64,000 bases of DNA. Source: Parus major (lineage: Eukaryota > Chordata > Aves > Passeriformes > Paridae). The notes under the pieces are model-generated. The model ran no database searches, was not told the DNA's origin, and saw only the letters and a list, made by a program, of their open reading frames with translations. The DNA is taken from assembly GCF_001522545.3 (NCBI RefSeq), contig NC_031770.1, positions 13,030,620 through 13,094,619 of the forward strand, given 5' to 3'. The position numbers and the translations under genes were made by a program. Below are positions 42,321 to 55,416 of the stretch, in pieces. Position 1 is the first letter of the stretch. Each line of letters starts with the position of its first letter.

Positions 42321-42345
42321 CTTTACCATGAACTTCATGGTAAAG
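42321..42345. repeat. Perfect 12-bp inverted repeat, 1-base centre
   Basis: ctttaccatgaa (42,321-42,332) and ttcatggtaaag (42,334-42,345) are exact reverse complements around a single c. It is mixed composition rather than simple AT, so less easily explained by base composition than the hairpin at 33,448. Confidence 0.85.
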
Positions 42346-43097
42346 AGACCATGGAAAAAAATCATGACTTTTTTGGGAGGGACAATGAGACTCCCCAAGC
42401 ACAGCCTTGGCAGGTGTGCACAGCCCTTGTACTGCCCAGGATCATAACTTCAGCTCCTAAGCTTAAGCACTCTGCTCTTAAAGAAAACCCTTGTTATTTT
42501 TCTGTGCTCCTAAAAAACCCAAATTATTTTCTATTCACTGGCTTCCTGGCAGCAACTAAGAGAGTTGGCAGGGGTTTCCCTGTGAGTGCACATAGGACTA
42601 AGACATAATCCTGTCTTTGACAATGTACTAATGAGTGATAAATTCTTTCAAATGCAAAGAAGGGAGAATGGATGTATTAATAATCTTTAAGCTCTGTTAC
42701 TGCAAACAGTAGCTGCCTGTTCCTAATTATGTAAGTGAAAAACACGCCACATCAGAAGTCTTCCCCAAATCCCTAAATCAGTTGTCTGCTATGAGCTGGG
42801 CAGGATGAATACTACTGGCAATATTTGGAACTATGACTGTATGCTTTCAAAAAAAATCATTCCTGAATAAGTCTTACTGATGATCACACCTTTCACCTGT
42901 TGGACAGTAACACCAAATATTTTTTGTGAAAATATTAATGTGATAAGATTGAGAGATAAAATTCCCATAGGCTTGAAAAAAATGGCAAGTAATGAAGATG
43001 CTATACTCTTTGCAGACACTTAATTGGACAAGTAAAATAACAAATATAAGATGTTCAAATCCACATCTGCTTCTGGACACTTTATAAATTATAATTA

Positions 43098-43142
43098 ACC
43101 TTATAAATATATATATATATATATAACCTTATAAATATATAA
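43098..43142. repeat. AT microsatellite flanked by a direct repeat
   Basis: A (TA)n core lies between two copies of aaccttataaatatata (starting about 43,098 and 43,125), suggesting slippage or tandem duplication of the whole unit. Confidence 0.8.
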
Positions 43143-46100
43143 TCTTTTAAATATAGGTTACACTTGTTTACTGAGCAGGTCACTAAAGGTCTGCATATGG
43201 GCTGCACTGCAGCCATGCAAGGAGGAGGAAGCACAGAAAACGATGTCATACATCACTCAGTGGACAATCTGCTGCTGATTAAGAGCCATTGCAACACTTA
43301 TCAAGGAAAAAAAAGATCCCCATCAAGTCTCATTAACTCACACATAGTGCTATGCTAACAGCTGGCACACAGCTGGCTAACTTTGGCATGGGCAGAAGAA
43401 ACATAACTCTAGCTAGAAAACAGTGCAGCAACATAACTGCACTGGAATGGAAGGAAACCCTTGGAAGAAAGGAGAAGACACACTCTCCCATCTAGTTTTG
43501 TGTGGAAAAGGTCCTTCTGAGCTCCCTACTGGAAGAGAATTAAGGTTCTTTGAATTTGACAGGCTGCCTTTCACAATGGTCAGGTTGAAGTACATCAAAG
43601 GAAGACAGAAGGACTGTGTACTACAACTATGGCATCCCAATAAGATGAAGGCATCCCAATTCCTAAGAATATAATGTTGGATCTTGAAATTACCAACCCT
43701 AAAAAATGTGTAGGCAATGATAATCACAAACATTTCAAAAAGACAAATCTTTGTGGGATTTTGCTCAGTCTTTGACCTCAGTAGCAACCTATACAAATGT
43801 CTTTCATAGTTCAGTAATATTCTGTGAAAGAGAGTTTTCCAGTTTGAATCAGCTTCTTTCCAGTTTCTCATTAGACATGAGAAGAAACACTAACTTCTGA
43901 TCTATTACCTTTTTGACTATTCTGCAGGTTTGAGGTTCATTGGCAGAGGTGGTTTATTGCTCGTGTGTTGAAGAAGGGTTTATATGACCCTTCTTCATAA
44001 AGGAAGCCTTGGTCTTCTCAGTTTTTAGTAAGAAATCTTGTGGCGTCCCAGCACTGTCATTGATTCTCCTCTCCTGGTCCTGAAGCTGTCCTGAAATGGG
44101 ACAACATTCTTTGAGACAAATACTTCAGCAAACAGATGAGGTCATAGAGCATTATAATAATGTTATTATGTTATTTCCCAGTATTGCAAACCATTAAATC
44201 CTCTGTCCAGCCCCTCAAAAACTGATGGCTTTTCTGAATAGTGGGTTGAGAAGGTACCTTGAGGTTTGTGTCGATAACTGTTCTGAGGTTTGTCACCTAA
44301 TTAACCTTTCAACAATCAAGGAGGAAAATGTGATGCAGCTTCATGCCACACTCAGTTGATGTGTTTAAATGTGGTTATATCTTGTGTTTATATCTGAATT
44401 TTGAAATGTTTTAACAATATATTTGTGTATATTCAAAGGAATGAAAAGTTCTGATGTTACTCGGAAGTACCTATCCAATCTCCATGGACATTTTTGGACT
44501 GAGAGAAATGTTCAGCACAGCATATTGTATACCATTTATCATATAAAATAACTCATTTAAGGTGTAAAATGCTTCAAATAAACATGAAAGTAACAAAAAT
44601 AAAGCTAGACAAGAACAGGATGAGGACAACTCAGGGAACAAAAAAGGTATTCTCAATAAAAGGTGAATATTTTTAGTGATCAACAGGAAAAAAAAACTAA
44701 GCTGTCTTGAAGGATTATTATTTGTATAATAAGACACTTAAAGGGCAATTAAAAAACAGACTTCAAACAGGGAACTGCAAAATTTTCAGTCTTGTTTGAT
44801 TCAACCATATGAGAAAAATTTGGATAACCCCATGGTTTTTATTTCTCATATCAGTGATTAACTTTTTATGGACACTTGTCCAACAATTTGTCCAACAACA
44901 AATCAGTCATAAACCAAGAGAATCCCATAAACAGGTGGGATTTTACATTCCCTTCCAACATTCTGCACCATGTCATAGTGAAGTCCATTTCTGAGGGGTT
45001 TGGATCATGTTCTTCCCAGGCCTTTTTCATCCCAGTCTTCCTTTCCAAAAGGCAGCCTCATGTGATCCGAACAGGTGCTCAATGATTCTGCATCTCAGAT
45101 AGGAGAGATCTGCTTCCAAGTCTGCAGTGTTGAAGTGTCAGGCAGCCCAATTCTGGGAGTGGCATTTCTTTTTATGCCTCCCAGAATTAGGATGCCAAAA
45201 GTTTTATACCTGAGCAGAGTCATTCACTCTGTAAAAAAAAATAATTACCCTGGCTTCTCAATACTTTTCATAAAATTTATGTTTGTTTTTGCAGAACGTG
45301 TTTTATGGACAACTGTAAAATGTCTGTGGGTAACAGCTACAGAGCTTGCAACAGCAAAGAATTAAGTCACTGCTATCCCTGGAGTGCTAATGAGGTAAAA
45401 ATGTGCTGAATGTTCATACTTTCATGGGGATACACATATTATGCTTGCTACAGGTGCACAATGCTAATTTGCTTTTTGGGCAAACTGTGCTCAATTTGCA
45501 TAATTTTAACATCCTGAAACCTGCAAACATCAGGAAAATCTGTGTATTTCTCTGCCTGTAGCATTAAGTCATTGAATATCCAAGAATCAATATAAGCTCT
45601 CAGAACCAGAAGGAAGCCCTGTTGGAGTCCTGCATTTGCTAAATTATAGGATCAAAGCTTTGAGGTACTCCAGTCCAGGTCCCTTGGCTATAACCAACAA
45701 ACCCATGGAAATATCACCGTCTGCAGGGCCAAAACTACTTTTTCTCACTTAGCAATACTTTGGAATTGTCACATACTGATATCCATCCACTTGAAGACAC
45801 TGCTATAAGCTTAGCTGATAGATAAAGAACTAAAGCTAGATGTTATCTTTTGTGCAATGGCTGGGGAGCAATTTGTATCTTCCAATTTGCTTCAGACATA
45901 ATTGAACATGATTCAACCTGTACCTACATTTCAAAAAAAAAGGTGCAATATTTGTATTACTGCATCTTTTCATCATTTGTCATATTAATTATTTCTATGT
46001 ATGTTGAAATAACTTGAGATAAACACAATCAGTAGAAGATGAAGACACCTTTCCTGTGATCACTACAGTCAGAGAAGTTTGTTGGTGAGAGGATGCATGA

Positions 46101-49100
46101 AGAATAAAATATTAAATAATTAGGAGAAAATATGAATGCACATCATTGAAACAGCACGCTAAATCCATGAAAATGAAAGATTACTAGTAGAGAAAAACTA
46201 TTAAATAGTACTCACAGCTCAACTGGGATCTTTAAAAACATCTTCAGATTATTTTGGGTTGATCAGCATGGGGTTACCTGGCTACAGAATAAAAAATCTT
46301 GTCTTGCAAAGCATCCAGCAAAACAAGAGTTTATCTAATACATGAGAGAGAACTTGAGCTTGTTGTTAAAAATATGCAGTACCTTGACCTTTTCTCCTGC
46401 CACTATGTAAGTCTCTGTGAAATCTGTTTTTTCTACTGCTTTGGTAGCTATGGCATTTTTTTGCACAAACGAACAGCTAAATCAAAAGCAGTAGTCAGCA
46501 GAGTCGCAGAATGGTTGGAGAGAATCATGAGAAAGAACAAGAGTAAAAAAGTAACTATATATTGAACATGTCAGAGGAAGGCAAAAAGTTGAAACAACAA
46601 CAGGAAAACCAGAAAGACTGCACGAAGCAAACAGTAATTTGCCAGTTTTAAAAACACAAATCCAGTACACTCTCTGACATCAGAGAAGTATTCCTTAGAA
46701 AGAGACACAAACATCCCAGATACAAGAAAAAAAAGTTTAAATTAATTTATTTTGAGTAGAAAAAGTAGTTTCCTGGGTTGAAAGAATAGACTGCCCTGGA
46801 TTCTGAAGGCTTTGTTTTTTTCCTTTGAATATTAAAGTGAGTGGGTTTGATGCTGAACAGGAGGGAAATTATATTAGAAAAATCTTTTGTGACTTTTCCC
46901 CTCTGACAGAACCACAAGAACTACATTACTTCATAGCAAGGGAAAGTCAAATTTGCCCTTTGACAAATTTGCTGAAATTGTAAGCACCATGGGATGAGTC
47001 CTGGAAAATCCTGCTGTGCCACAGGTCATGTGTGTCAGGCAGGCACAGGAGCCACAGAGAGTTATCCCAACAGCTCTACTCTCACAGCATTTCTCACCAC
47101 CACTAAACACAACTTGTTCTGGTTTTGGATAGGGTTTTTCTTCTGTCTCCACCACACACCTTGAGTACTCAAATTTTTGTATTTTTCATTAGGTGATTCT
47201 TATTTTTGTTCATTCCTCTCTTTATTTACCACAACAATTCCTGCTTTTTTATTTTTGGATGCTTTATTTTTTTTTTTTAGTACTTCATGTACAGTATCCT
47301 TCATCTCCCACCTGTCTCCTTTACTGCCTTCTGATCTTTAAATCTTTAAATTTCATATAAATTTCCTTTCCTACTTGCCTCCTGTAGCAATTCTGCAACA
47401 TGTTACAAACTCCTGATCTATTAAGAACAAAAGACAACCCTAAGGACTCTCAAGACAGATTGTGGGGACTAAATAAAAACAAACTGAATCAAGCTTTTAA
47501 GCTAATAGCAATTAATACTACAATTTCTGGAAAGGGCAACTCTCACTTCCCCTACTGAAAGTTTTTTTTTGATTCAGCAGCCCAACAATAAAGCTGCCCT
47601 GAAGTGTAAAAATACCATCAATCTGGCACACTGCAGTATTCCTTCAGTGAGTCTCTCCAGCAGGTGCATCCTTTATGGTTTAAACACTGATGATCTCAAC
47701 TACCTATCTGCAGCTTCACACCACAAATATTCCTCTGCTTTGATGCCTTAGGAATTCTCACCACCATTAACAATTACAGCAATTTTTGAATCAGAGTATA
47801 TCTTCTGATTACTAGGAAATTATATCCTTGTGGAAAGTAATATATTTTTAGTATACTTGGCACACTTTTAGTACAGCTAAGTATTTGTAGAATGCTTGAA
47901 TTACAGCAAGTATACTCGTTCTTCATAAGTGTAGAGTGACACATTATAAAACAAATTATTATAATCAGAGATTTTCTGGAAGTTCTCAAAGAGCTTGATT
48001 CAAACTGGGACAAGTTTCTAGCAGTACCCTCCGCCCACATTAGCAGAGAGTGGGAGCTGAGGGGATTCAGCACCTTCAAGGGACGTTCCCAGCTAAAACC
48101 CAACCCTGCAGCTGTGGAAAAAGAAAATTTCTTTGATTGCTTCTCATTTGCATACTACAGCTATGATTTGGGCATGCTGATAAATGACACTAGAACATCA
48201 CACTGTTCTGCCAGCCTTGCTAGTCATTGTTTTGCGAATTTTGGGGGCATTGGAAAGGAGTTTGTTTTTCACTCAGAGCCCACACTACAGAGATTACCCA
48301 GAAACTCTCTGAACCCTTGGGAGGGTCATGAACACTTTGATGTACCCAAGCATCTCTGTGACCCCACCAAAGAGAAGGAGGAATGTGGTGACTGATGATG
48401 ATGAATCGGTTTCACCAAAATTTACACAAGTTACACACCAATGGCATTCACATAAATTCCATAAATAAATTACACCAATAACTTAGGAGTAAGAGTTTAG
48501 TGGGATTTTTAAAAAGGAATTATGGGAAATTTTATGAGCAACATTTATAAAAGTCTGTTAAATGCTAAGAACTTTGAAAGAAATATGAAGCAAAATATTT
48601 TAGGGTTTAAAATAAACTCTCTTGAAGACTGCTACAAAATATTCATCCCACGTCTGCCTGTGGTGGGATTTCTTACACATTTCTTTCAAGGAAGTGATTT
48701 CACAGACAGTTCTGGGATGAAATGAGCTTCCAAGTTCCTTTGGTGACTGTTGTTCACTCAATGACAACATGCAACAGTTTGTTGTTCAAATCTTCTTCTT
48801 ATCTAAGATTGCCTGTACTTTTTGGCTTAAAAACTGCTGTAGAACATTAAAGAGCAAACATTTGAACTAAAGAGGACCTATGTATTCCAAATTCATTATT
48901 TTCTTATATTTTTGCAGTCAAAGGCATTATTTGCAGTGTTTACATGTATTATTCTTAAATGCAGATCCACAAGGATGGCTTTGAGATGTATCTGCTGCTT
49001 CCATAATTATTTTATATATGTTATGCTATATTATTGCATAGAGATTCAGAGAAAATTACCAGTTTTTTGAGATATGAACACAGGGGCTTCTTTTGAAATT

Positions 49101-52100
49101 AATAAGATTATTAATATGAAATTTACATATTTTTTTTAAATCACAGTAGTGATGTCCATATCAATCCTTACAAACTCTCCTATAAAGAAAATTCTGCTAT
49201 CACCTTCTTGTTGAGTGTTAATATCAAACCAAATGTGCTTTGGAAGCCAATTGATTTGTCAATTCTCTGTTTTGCCATGCCTTGTCCAGCTAATTGATAC
49301 CATTTGTCAAATCCAAACATATGTATTGAGAAGAACATTTTGCATCACTTTGACTTTCTTCATGGAGCTTCAGTGAGAAAACCATTGCTATGTGTGTTGT
49401 ACCATATCCACTCTGAAGGCTATTGAAGATTCCTCCAGAGGGCTAGGTGATAAATGAGTTTTTGTACAGCTCAGAAGACCTAACATGGGGTATTTTATTA
49501 CAGATTTCTCCTGGAAATGTGTACTGCTGCACCCATCAGTCAAGCCTAGTGTGTGAAAGTGTACTGCACCTTCAGATCTGAGAGCTAGAGCCAGCAAACT
49601 ATAGGGTTTTGTCATTAATTATATCTTTTCAGATGCACTCTAAGGATACTTGAGATCTTGGTAGCTCCTGCATTCTTCACACTACAATTTATGATCATTA
49701 TGTTATAGGAATATATCTTCACACTCATCAAGTTTCTCATTTAATGAAAAAAAAAAAAACAAACCCAACCCACAGGATATGCAGTTCCAGATCAGTAAGA
49801 GAAATTTAATCTGAAGTCTAATACATGTTTCATATATGTGTAAATACCATTTTTATGCTTTGAACTATTAAACTGGTCTGTTTTTCTTAGTGTTGTAAGC
49901 AACTTCCTGCAATGAAACTCCAAAGCCAATGAAAAATAAAAAAAAAAGGCATCCAAATTAATCTCTGAATCATCCCAAGACTTTCATCTCGGAGATCAAA
50001 TTGAGATTACTACTAATTTTCTTGAACATGTTTCATGTTAAGTTGTCACTATTACAGTAAATACAAGAAAGCAGTTATTTCCAGGGAGAAATGTGCAAGC
50101 CTTTAAATGCTTTGTGGTCAACTGAGATTTCTTTTATTGACCAAGAGTCCACAAATATCTTCTGATCTTCAGTTATGTTTATGCATTTTTTTAACAAGTT
50201 TGCTTTCCTTGGATAAGACTACTTCCAAAAGTAGCCACCCATAACTGCATACATTTCCAATCTTCTCTTCATGACTAGAACATTACATCACTAAATACAG
50301 CTGATACCTTCTGCAATAGCAGAAGACTGGGAAATGTGATTAACTTCCAGTACTGAGTATAAAATGGCCAATAAATATTTTAAATCCTCATAAGTATGCT
50401 CCTGTACTTTATTATTTATCCATTCAGAATTGGTATTAAGCAAGTTTTTAACACCTTAATCCTCCAAAGTTAGGTATAAGCTAGCTCCAAAAACTTATTA
50501 TCTAGAGAAACTATCAAATCCAGAGAGTTGCCTCTCTGTTCCATTTTTTGATTTCAAACATGTCTCAGTCAAACACCTCCAGTACTGTATTTAATTATTT
50601 GATGCAATTAATCTTGTTGAACTATACAGACTTTGTTCTTTTACTTCAAGTTCTTAAAATGCTTTAAAATTTTCTTTAATTAGTTTGAATTGAGCAACCA
50701 AGGACCTATGTAACACACTGACTTTTTCCAAGGCAGGTAGGTATCTTCTAATTTCTTCTTATTTTAGATTTGTCCATACTTGATTCATCCACAGCTGAGT
50801 AACATGGCAGTTAACAGGCAGAAATTATAGTTTTTTTCTCCACATCTCTTTAAATCTCACTGCCTGTATGCAAATACAGACAATTGCAAACAGCTCCCTC
50901 AGCTCTGCTGGACATCTACCTCGTCCCATTTGTTCCTCATTCTGGACCAGGTTCAAAAGGTGCTACTAAATTGTTCAAAAAAATGTTACTGACTTTCCTC
51001 CAAAAAAACCACTTTTATTCACATATGCAAAGGGTCAAATTTCTAGTGGGTCTGAAGCTCTTCTCAAAGATTTGATTTGATATAGAAGGACTACTGATGA
51101 GGGTTTCAAAGCAGGCAAATATGTCAGGCATATGCTCCATGATTATAACCAGAGCTTTGATGTGCCCCCAAAATCCAACCACTCCATTCCTGAGCATTTC
51201 ACTGGACCACTTCAACAAAGACACAGGTTTTGTCTCTCCCAAATATTTAAAACAATTCCTGCTGTCTTTGGTCTCAGAAATAACTTCCTCCATTTTCATA
51301 TCCTTCTCATGCCTGCCCAGATAACCCATGTTCTCTGGGAGCACCTTTAGTTTGATTTTAACTGTGGGGTTTGCTGGTTTTGTGGGGTGTTGTTGTTTTT
51401 TTTTTGTATTTTATTTCTCAGCAGAATCATTTTCATTTCTTCTGCAGCGCCTTGACTGGTTCCTTCCTTTCTTATTAGCTCTGACAGCCATGGCAATTGC
51501 ATGTGCATGCCTCAGAGACAGCTCCAGCACTCACTGCAGCTTGCCAAAAGATCTCTTATTTAAAATTACAACTGTTGGACAATTTCACATATGTACTTCA
51601 AAGGCACTTTGTTCTGACAATACACATCCCTCCAAAAGGTCTCGAACTTGCAAGCTGGACAATGTAGTGCATTCTCCCTGACAGAAAATATGATCGGTTT
51701 GTTTCCAAGAAGGTTGTTGCTGCTTTTATCTCTTTACTTTTCCAAATCTATAAATATTTTGGTACAACACAGAACGTTAATTTATGCAGAAGACAGGTTT
51801 CTGTAAGGCCATGTGCTTCTTACAAGATATATCATATATTTGTCAAGCTGAAAAACCTACAGAGATGATATGGAAATCACTTTTTTTTTTTTTTCCCCTG
51901 GTGCTGCTTCAAAATGAATCAACTATGACACCATATGCTGCAACAATTGCTGAGAATGAAAAAAGTAATATATTTTTCTAAATCTCAACAAAAAAGCACC
52001 ATTAAATTAAGGAAATTGTATTTTCCTTAAATCTTCCTGTATCTTCCTGGTTCACTTAGCATCTCATTGTTTCATTTCTGTGTAGGCTCTTGCCGGCCCT

Positions 52101-52963
52101 CCTCTCACTGTGGCAGGCTTCTTTCTAGAGAAACATGAGCATCCTCTGGCTACTGCTGGAATAACTGAGATGTCCTTCACTTGAAAGGTGGAAGAATCCT
52201 CCACCTGTGCCAGGACCTCCACTGTGCCAGCATAGAGTGGATTGGCCTTGGGCTTTGACATTCCTCATCTAAGAGCATAAGAAGTTTTGCCTCGTGCTCA
52301 CTGTGAGTCTAATAAAAATAAAGCTACAGTTAAAAAAATATTATACATATATACATGTATATACACTAAGTACTACTATAGCTACAACTTTGCTTCTTTA
52401 ATAATGTGTATCACTTATCATGTTGCAGCCTACAATTTATCTGCTTTTCATAGCAGAAGAGATATTTTCTCCTTGTGCTGCTTGAAGGGGTCAAGTTACT
52501 AGAATTATTGAGAGAAACCCTCACTCTGTTTGAAATTAACTAGATGTGGATATCTGTTGGCTGAACAAAAGGGATGTCTGATTTTGCTATAAGCACTGAA
52601 GATACATTGCATATCTACGAAGCTTTTCTTCTCATTACTTAACACGTTGCTTGGTTACCTCATCAAACTTATCATCTGTGAGGAAATCCATTTCATTAAG
52701 AAAAACATAAATCATAGAGCTAACTCCTCCGGGACTGAAATGGGGGAAAGACTTTTTATTTACACTTATTTCTGAAGTTCCAGTTCAAAACTAAGTTGCT
52801 ACCTTCACACCCCAGACAAGAAAAAATATAATTGCACAGACCATTCTCAAAAAATTGTGTATTGCCCTATAGTGGAGTGCTCTTCTGACCCTTGGTGTGA
52901 CAAACATCGCTCTGTGCGTTCAAAAGTTGCCAGGACCTCGGCTAAGGCTTCATGCAAATCCCT

Positions 52964-53000
52964 TCAATTCAATCAAATTAATCAATTCAATCAATTCAGA
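52964..53000 (+). repeat. TCAAT-type degenerate repeat
   Basis: Overlapping tcaattcaa, tcaaattaa and tcaattcaatcaattca units make an imperfect AT-rich short tandem repeat. Confidence 0.8.
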
Positions 53001-53312
53001 CCTTTCTATAGGCCACAGGTACTAACTTAGAAGGCCAACTGATAGAGACAAGGTTTGGCACAACCAAAGGCTTTTCAAGGCGCTAAACCAAATGGTCTTG
53101 AGAAGCCTGGCATTTCTCTAACAGTTCCCCACCATTTGGAGACAATGCAGTCAGGCAGGTTTGACACTGGAAAATGGTTTTCCCAAGCACTTCTCCTGTG
53201 GCTTCAGTAGACCTGGTCCTCGGGTGTGCTCTGCTCATGAGATTATACCTCCATTTTCCCACAGGCTGCGCAGAATTCAGAAAACCTCAGTTCTGGGGCG
53301 TAAAAAAAAGGA

Positions 53313-53460
53313 TGACATAATGATAATGAAGATGACGATGATTATAATTAGTAGTAGTAGTACTAGTACCACCAAAACACCCACACGACCAACCAACCGA
53401 CTAACCCACCAACCAACCAACCCACCCTCTCCAAACTAAAACAAACCCCCAACAAAAGAA
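53313..53460 (+). repeat. Low-complexity stretch bordering the CpG island
   Basis: A purine-rich gatgatgacgat section is followed by (agt)n, then an accaaaacacccac section and (ccaa)n/(cacc)n units up to about 53,430, then A/C-rich DNA. It forms a sharp G-poor boundary immediately before the CpG island begins. Confidence 0.75.
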
Positions 53461-53716
53461 ACCCATGCAAAGAAAGAGCAAACCCAAACCCCACGCAAAG
53501 AAAGGGCTTTGCCCGGGAAGCCGGCGGCTCCCTCTGGACCCTCGCCGTGCCGCACGACCTCTCCCTCTGCCCATTCCACCCCTCCGACCCTCCCCAGCCG
53601 TCAGACGGCGGCAGCGTGCGCGCCCCCCGCCGCGGCCTCGGTTCTCCGGGCTCCGGCCCGGCCCGTCCCGCTCTGTCCCTCGCTCCGTGCCCCGGCGCTG
53701 CGGCGGCGGCGGTGCC

Positions 53717-54043
53717 NNNNNNNNNNNNNNNNNNNNNNNNNNNNNNNNNNNNNNNNNNNNNNNNNNNNNNNNNNNNNNNNNNNNNNNNNNNNNNNNNNNN
53801 NNNNNNNNNNNNNNNNNNNNNNNNNNNNNNNNNNNNNNNNNNNNNNNNNNNNNNNNNNNNNNNNNNNNNNNNNNNNNNNNNNNNNNNNNNNNNNNNNNNN
53901 NNNNNNNNNNNNNNNNNNNNNNNNNNNNNNNNNNNNNNNNNNNNNNNNNNNNNNNNNNNNNNNNNNNNNNNNNNNNNNNNNNNNNNNNNNNNNNNNNNNN
54001 NNNNNNNNNNNNNNNNNNNNNNNNNNNNNNNNNNNNNNNNNNN
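53717..54043. other. Assembly gap (327 N)
   Basis: A run of N interrupts CpG island 1. The flanks are (cgg)n on the left (53,700-53,712) and gcggcggcg on the right, so the missing sequence is probably very GC-rich, perhaps a CGG-type repeat that failed to sequence. Translations crossing it are meaningless. Its true length is unknown, since gap sizes may be estimates. Confidence 0.98.
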
Positions 54044-54173
54044 GCGGCGGCGCGGAGGAGCGGCCCCGCTCCGCCGCGGCGGAGCCGGTGGTGGCGGCGC
54101 GAGAGGCTGGTGGGTTCGCGCGCGGCGTTGTGGAGAGGTGGATGGCGAGGAGAGGAGATGGGGGAGCGGAGGT
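54044..54173 (+). other. NRXN1: Candidate non-coding first exon (partial) with splice donor
   Basis: The G-rich, CpG-rich segment after the gap ends at ggaggt/GTAAGT, with the GT at 54,174-54,175 matching the ideal intronic donor hexamer. Composition drops to AT-rich within about 100 bases. A 5' untranslated exon joined from here to the acceptor at 57,833-57,834 would give an intron of about 3.7 kb. The 5' end lies in the N gap. An alternative donor two bases earlier (GAG/GTGTAA) is weaker. No transcript evidence is available here. Confidence 0.4.
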
Positions 54174-54261
54174 GTAAGTTAAAGGTTGGATGCGGTGATT
54201 TATTGCCCCTTGCCAAGGCGCGGGGAGGAGGGGAGAGCGGGTCTGCGAGACTTGAGCGATA

Positions 54262-55340
54262 AAATCAATCTGCTGCATGTTCTCCCTGGCGTGAGCTGCC
54301 GTGGTGAAACGCGAAGCCGGGGCAGCGGTGGGATATCGCAATATTATTGTTATTTATCGGCGGCGGTCTGAAAGAGACGAGGGGCTTGTGCGGGAAGTGC
54401 ATTGGTAATTTGGGACATTTTCTATTGTGTGCCAGAAGAAAGAGGGCACTCGGCTTCTTCGATATGTGTTTGAAACTGTTCAGGTTCCTGCTGATGGTGT
54501 GCATTTTTGAAGGGGTAGAAATTATATCATAAGCATATTAAAATAAAGACATCTGCAAGACTGGAAGGGGAGCAAAATCGATCATTCCAGCCGCTTTGGA
54601 AAGAATTTGATTCTAGAAATTACGTAGAAATGAAAGGAAAAGATTAATGGTGCTGCTAAGTCTGCTTTTGAATTAGAGCGCTTCTCCCTTTGGCTGCAGC
54701 AAGGTTGTTTTTCAGATCCTTTTATTTCATCCGGTAATTTGTGAACTCTGGTCTTCCCCGCACCCAGAGACAATGCTCTGTATTTCATACAATAAGGATT
54801 CTGCCAAGGATTGTGCATGCCAACCGACCTGGCATTTATTAAGGATTTATTGACCTATGGGTGTCTCTCTCTCTCTCTTTTTCTAATTTGAAAAGGCTCA
54901 ATCGGGGCACCTGTGACTAAATCATAATTTTTGAAGAATAAAAAATGGTTGTAAAGGGGTGGGGGAAGCATACGAATTCACTGGCGAGGCGCTGAATGCA
55001 AGAGCTACATTTATATTGGTTTGTGCATATTTCTCGCTACATATGTGTGTGTTCATGGATACATTGCTGGGAGGGATGCCTGGTACTTAAGAGCCATTTG
55101 AGATAGATTGATAGATATATAGATAGATACATAGATAGATACAAAGATAGATCGATGTTAATAAATTGTCCTCTTCCGAGAACGAAAGTGTCCCTTTGCT
55201 TTAGAAATGACTAGACAAGACTGTGCTGTTTATTGGCAATGTGTGAATTATATCGGCAGTAATAAATAAGCAATTGTTTCTTCGCTTATTTTTTCCTCGG
55301 GTCTTTCTCCTTGCTTTTACAGTCTTTCCATCTCTCTTTC
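54262..55340. other. AT-rich interval between the two CpG islands
   Basis: Probably intronic or promoter-proximal. No exon is recognised. It contains a short (tc)n run at 54,861-54,878 and the GATA-type microsatellite described separately. Confidence 0.5.
55101..55156 (+). repeat. GATA-type tetranucleotide microsatellite
   Basis: Imperfect agat/gata units (agatagattgatagatatatagatag and following, interrupted by acat and acaa) lie between the two CpG islands. It is likely length-polymorphic. Confidence 0.88.
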
Positions 55341-55384
55341 TTTTTTTTTTATCTACTATTTAATTTTTATTTTTTTTTATTTCT

Positions 55385-55416
<32 letters not shown>

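Larger units (their letters stand above)
34057..53280. other. Gene desert, segment 5
   Basis: AT-rich DNA without recognisable exons. It holds simple repeats at 34,701, 37,205, 39,071, 43,098 and 52,964, a perfect hairpin at 42,321, and homopolymer runs such as 38,511-38,527 (poly-T then poly-C) and 51,880-51,894. The longest frame is 152 codons on the minus strand (43,413-43,871) and is not recognisable. A faint CR1-like antisense string occurs near 45,645-45,690. Nothing in it supports a gene. Confidence 0.55.
53480..54260. promoter_or_regulatory. NRXN1: CpG island 1, likely alpha-neurexin-1 promoter
   Basis: CpG-dense DNA begins near 53,510 and declines after about 54,200, with the central 327 bases missing. 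Left of the gap the + strand is C-rich; right of it the + strand is G-rich (gcggcggcg, ggtggtggcggcgcgagagg). Such a reversal of strand skew is typical around transcription start sites of CpG-island promoters, with G-rich RNA running rightward. It lies about 4.5 kb before the first NRXN1 coding exon, similar (from memory) to the distance between the non-coding exon 1 and first coding exon in mammals. Assignment as the NRXN1 promoter is therefore an inference from position, composition and gene order. Confidence 0.6.

Noticed and set aside
43413..43871. 152-codon minus-strand frame
   Set aside because: Unrecognisable protein in AT-rich spacer, overlapped by a plus-strand frame, no splice or promoter context.
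45645..45690. Possible antisense CR1 tail (ttataggatcaaagctttgagg..ccagtccaggtccc)
   Set aside because: Resemblance is limited to a few words and cannot be separated from chance by eye.
4193..52960. POU octamers (ATGCAAAT or reverse) at about 4,194, 34,468, 39,476, 45,496, 48,148, 50,870 and 52,953
   Set aside because: A rough expectation for this base composition on both strands is about four, so seven scattered copies are not a convincing cluster.
53401..54341. Long open frames on both strands across 53.4-54.3 kb
   Set aside because: They are artefacts of translating through the run of N and CpG-island sequence.
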